Positions 5,402 to 5,419 of a DNA stretch of 5,419 bases are shown piece by piece (the stretch's first letter is position 1; each line of letters starts with the position of its first letter). Source of the stretch: CAZVXI01 sp964631295 (GTDB taxonomy: Bacteria; Planctomycetota; Phycisphaerae; Phycisphaerales; SM1A02); contig CAZVXI010000200.1 of NCBI GenBank assembly GCA_964631295.1, forward strand, positions 1 through 5,419, read 5' to 3'. Under the pieces are notes generated by a model that did not search any database, was not told where the DNA came from, and was given only the letters and a program-made list of their open reading frames with translations. A program made the position numbers and the translations under genes.

Positions 5402-5419
5402 GTGAGGGCACAGTTCACG
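5402..5419 (+). CDS. Possible start of a downstream gene (partial, GTG start)
   Basis: After the M61 stop, AGGCGGAG (5387-5394) lies seven bases upstream of a GTG at 5402, good Shine-Dalgarno geometry. The frame reads six codons (M/V-R-A-Q-F-T) before the window ends. It would be the next plus-strand gene, 28 bases after the M61 stop and so possibly co-transcribed. Too little is visible to assign a product. Confidence 0.35.

Overview
The window looks like chromosomal DNA of a fairly GC-rich (about 60% by eye) planctomycete, most likely from the Phycisphaerae side of the phylum. This rests on family recognition, not on a search. The RpoD-like sigma factor lacking region 1.1 and the UVR-motif protein with an EPG-INxR N-terminal block both resemble proteins I know from planctomycete genomes. 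There are no rRNA, tRNA, CRISPR or IS signatures, and no sign of recent transfer.

Layout. Positions 1-360 hold no secure gene: there is a possible minus-strand CDS start running off the left edge, a cluster of GCCTGC/GCAGGC inverted repeats, and a 12-bp palindrome. Positions 361-1281 (minus) encode an exported TlpA/thioredoxin-fold protein with WCGPC and an unrecognised ~140-residue N-terminal domain. Positions 1282-1399 are a spacer with a good Shine-Dalgarno sequence, two ACGATAGC repeats 11 bp apart, and a small hairpin. Positions 1400-2245 (minus) encode a 281-residue protein with a C-terminal UVR (UvrB/UvrC) motif and a helical, TPR-like middle. A 225-bp divergent spacer follows. Positions 2471-3373 (plus) encode a 300-residue RpoD/SigA-like sigma-70 factor. 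After 77 bp, positions 3451-5373 (plus) encode a 640-residue exported M61 (glycyl aminopeptidase-type) metallopeptidase with a C-terminal PDZ domain. It is preceded by a -10-like hexamer placed as in leaderless genes. A possible GTG-started gene begins at 5402 and runs off the right edge.

How they work together. The genes do not form an obvious pathway. Two products act outside the cytoplasmic membrane (thiol-disulfide protein, M61 peptidase). Two are cytoplasmic and possibly regulatory (UVR-motif protein, sigma factor) and are transcribed divergently from one spacer. No clear new system is visible. The best leads are the divergent UVR-protein/sigma-factor pair, the unrecognised domain joined to the thioredoxin fold, and the likely leaderless start of the M61 gene.
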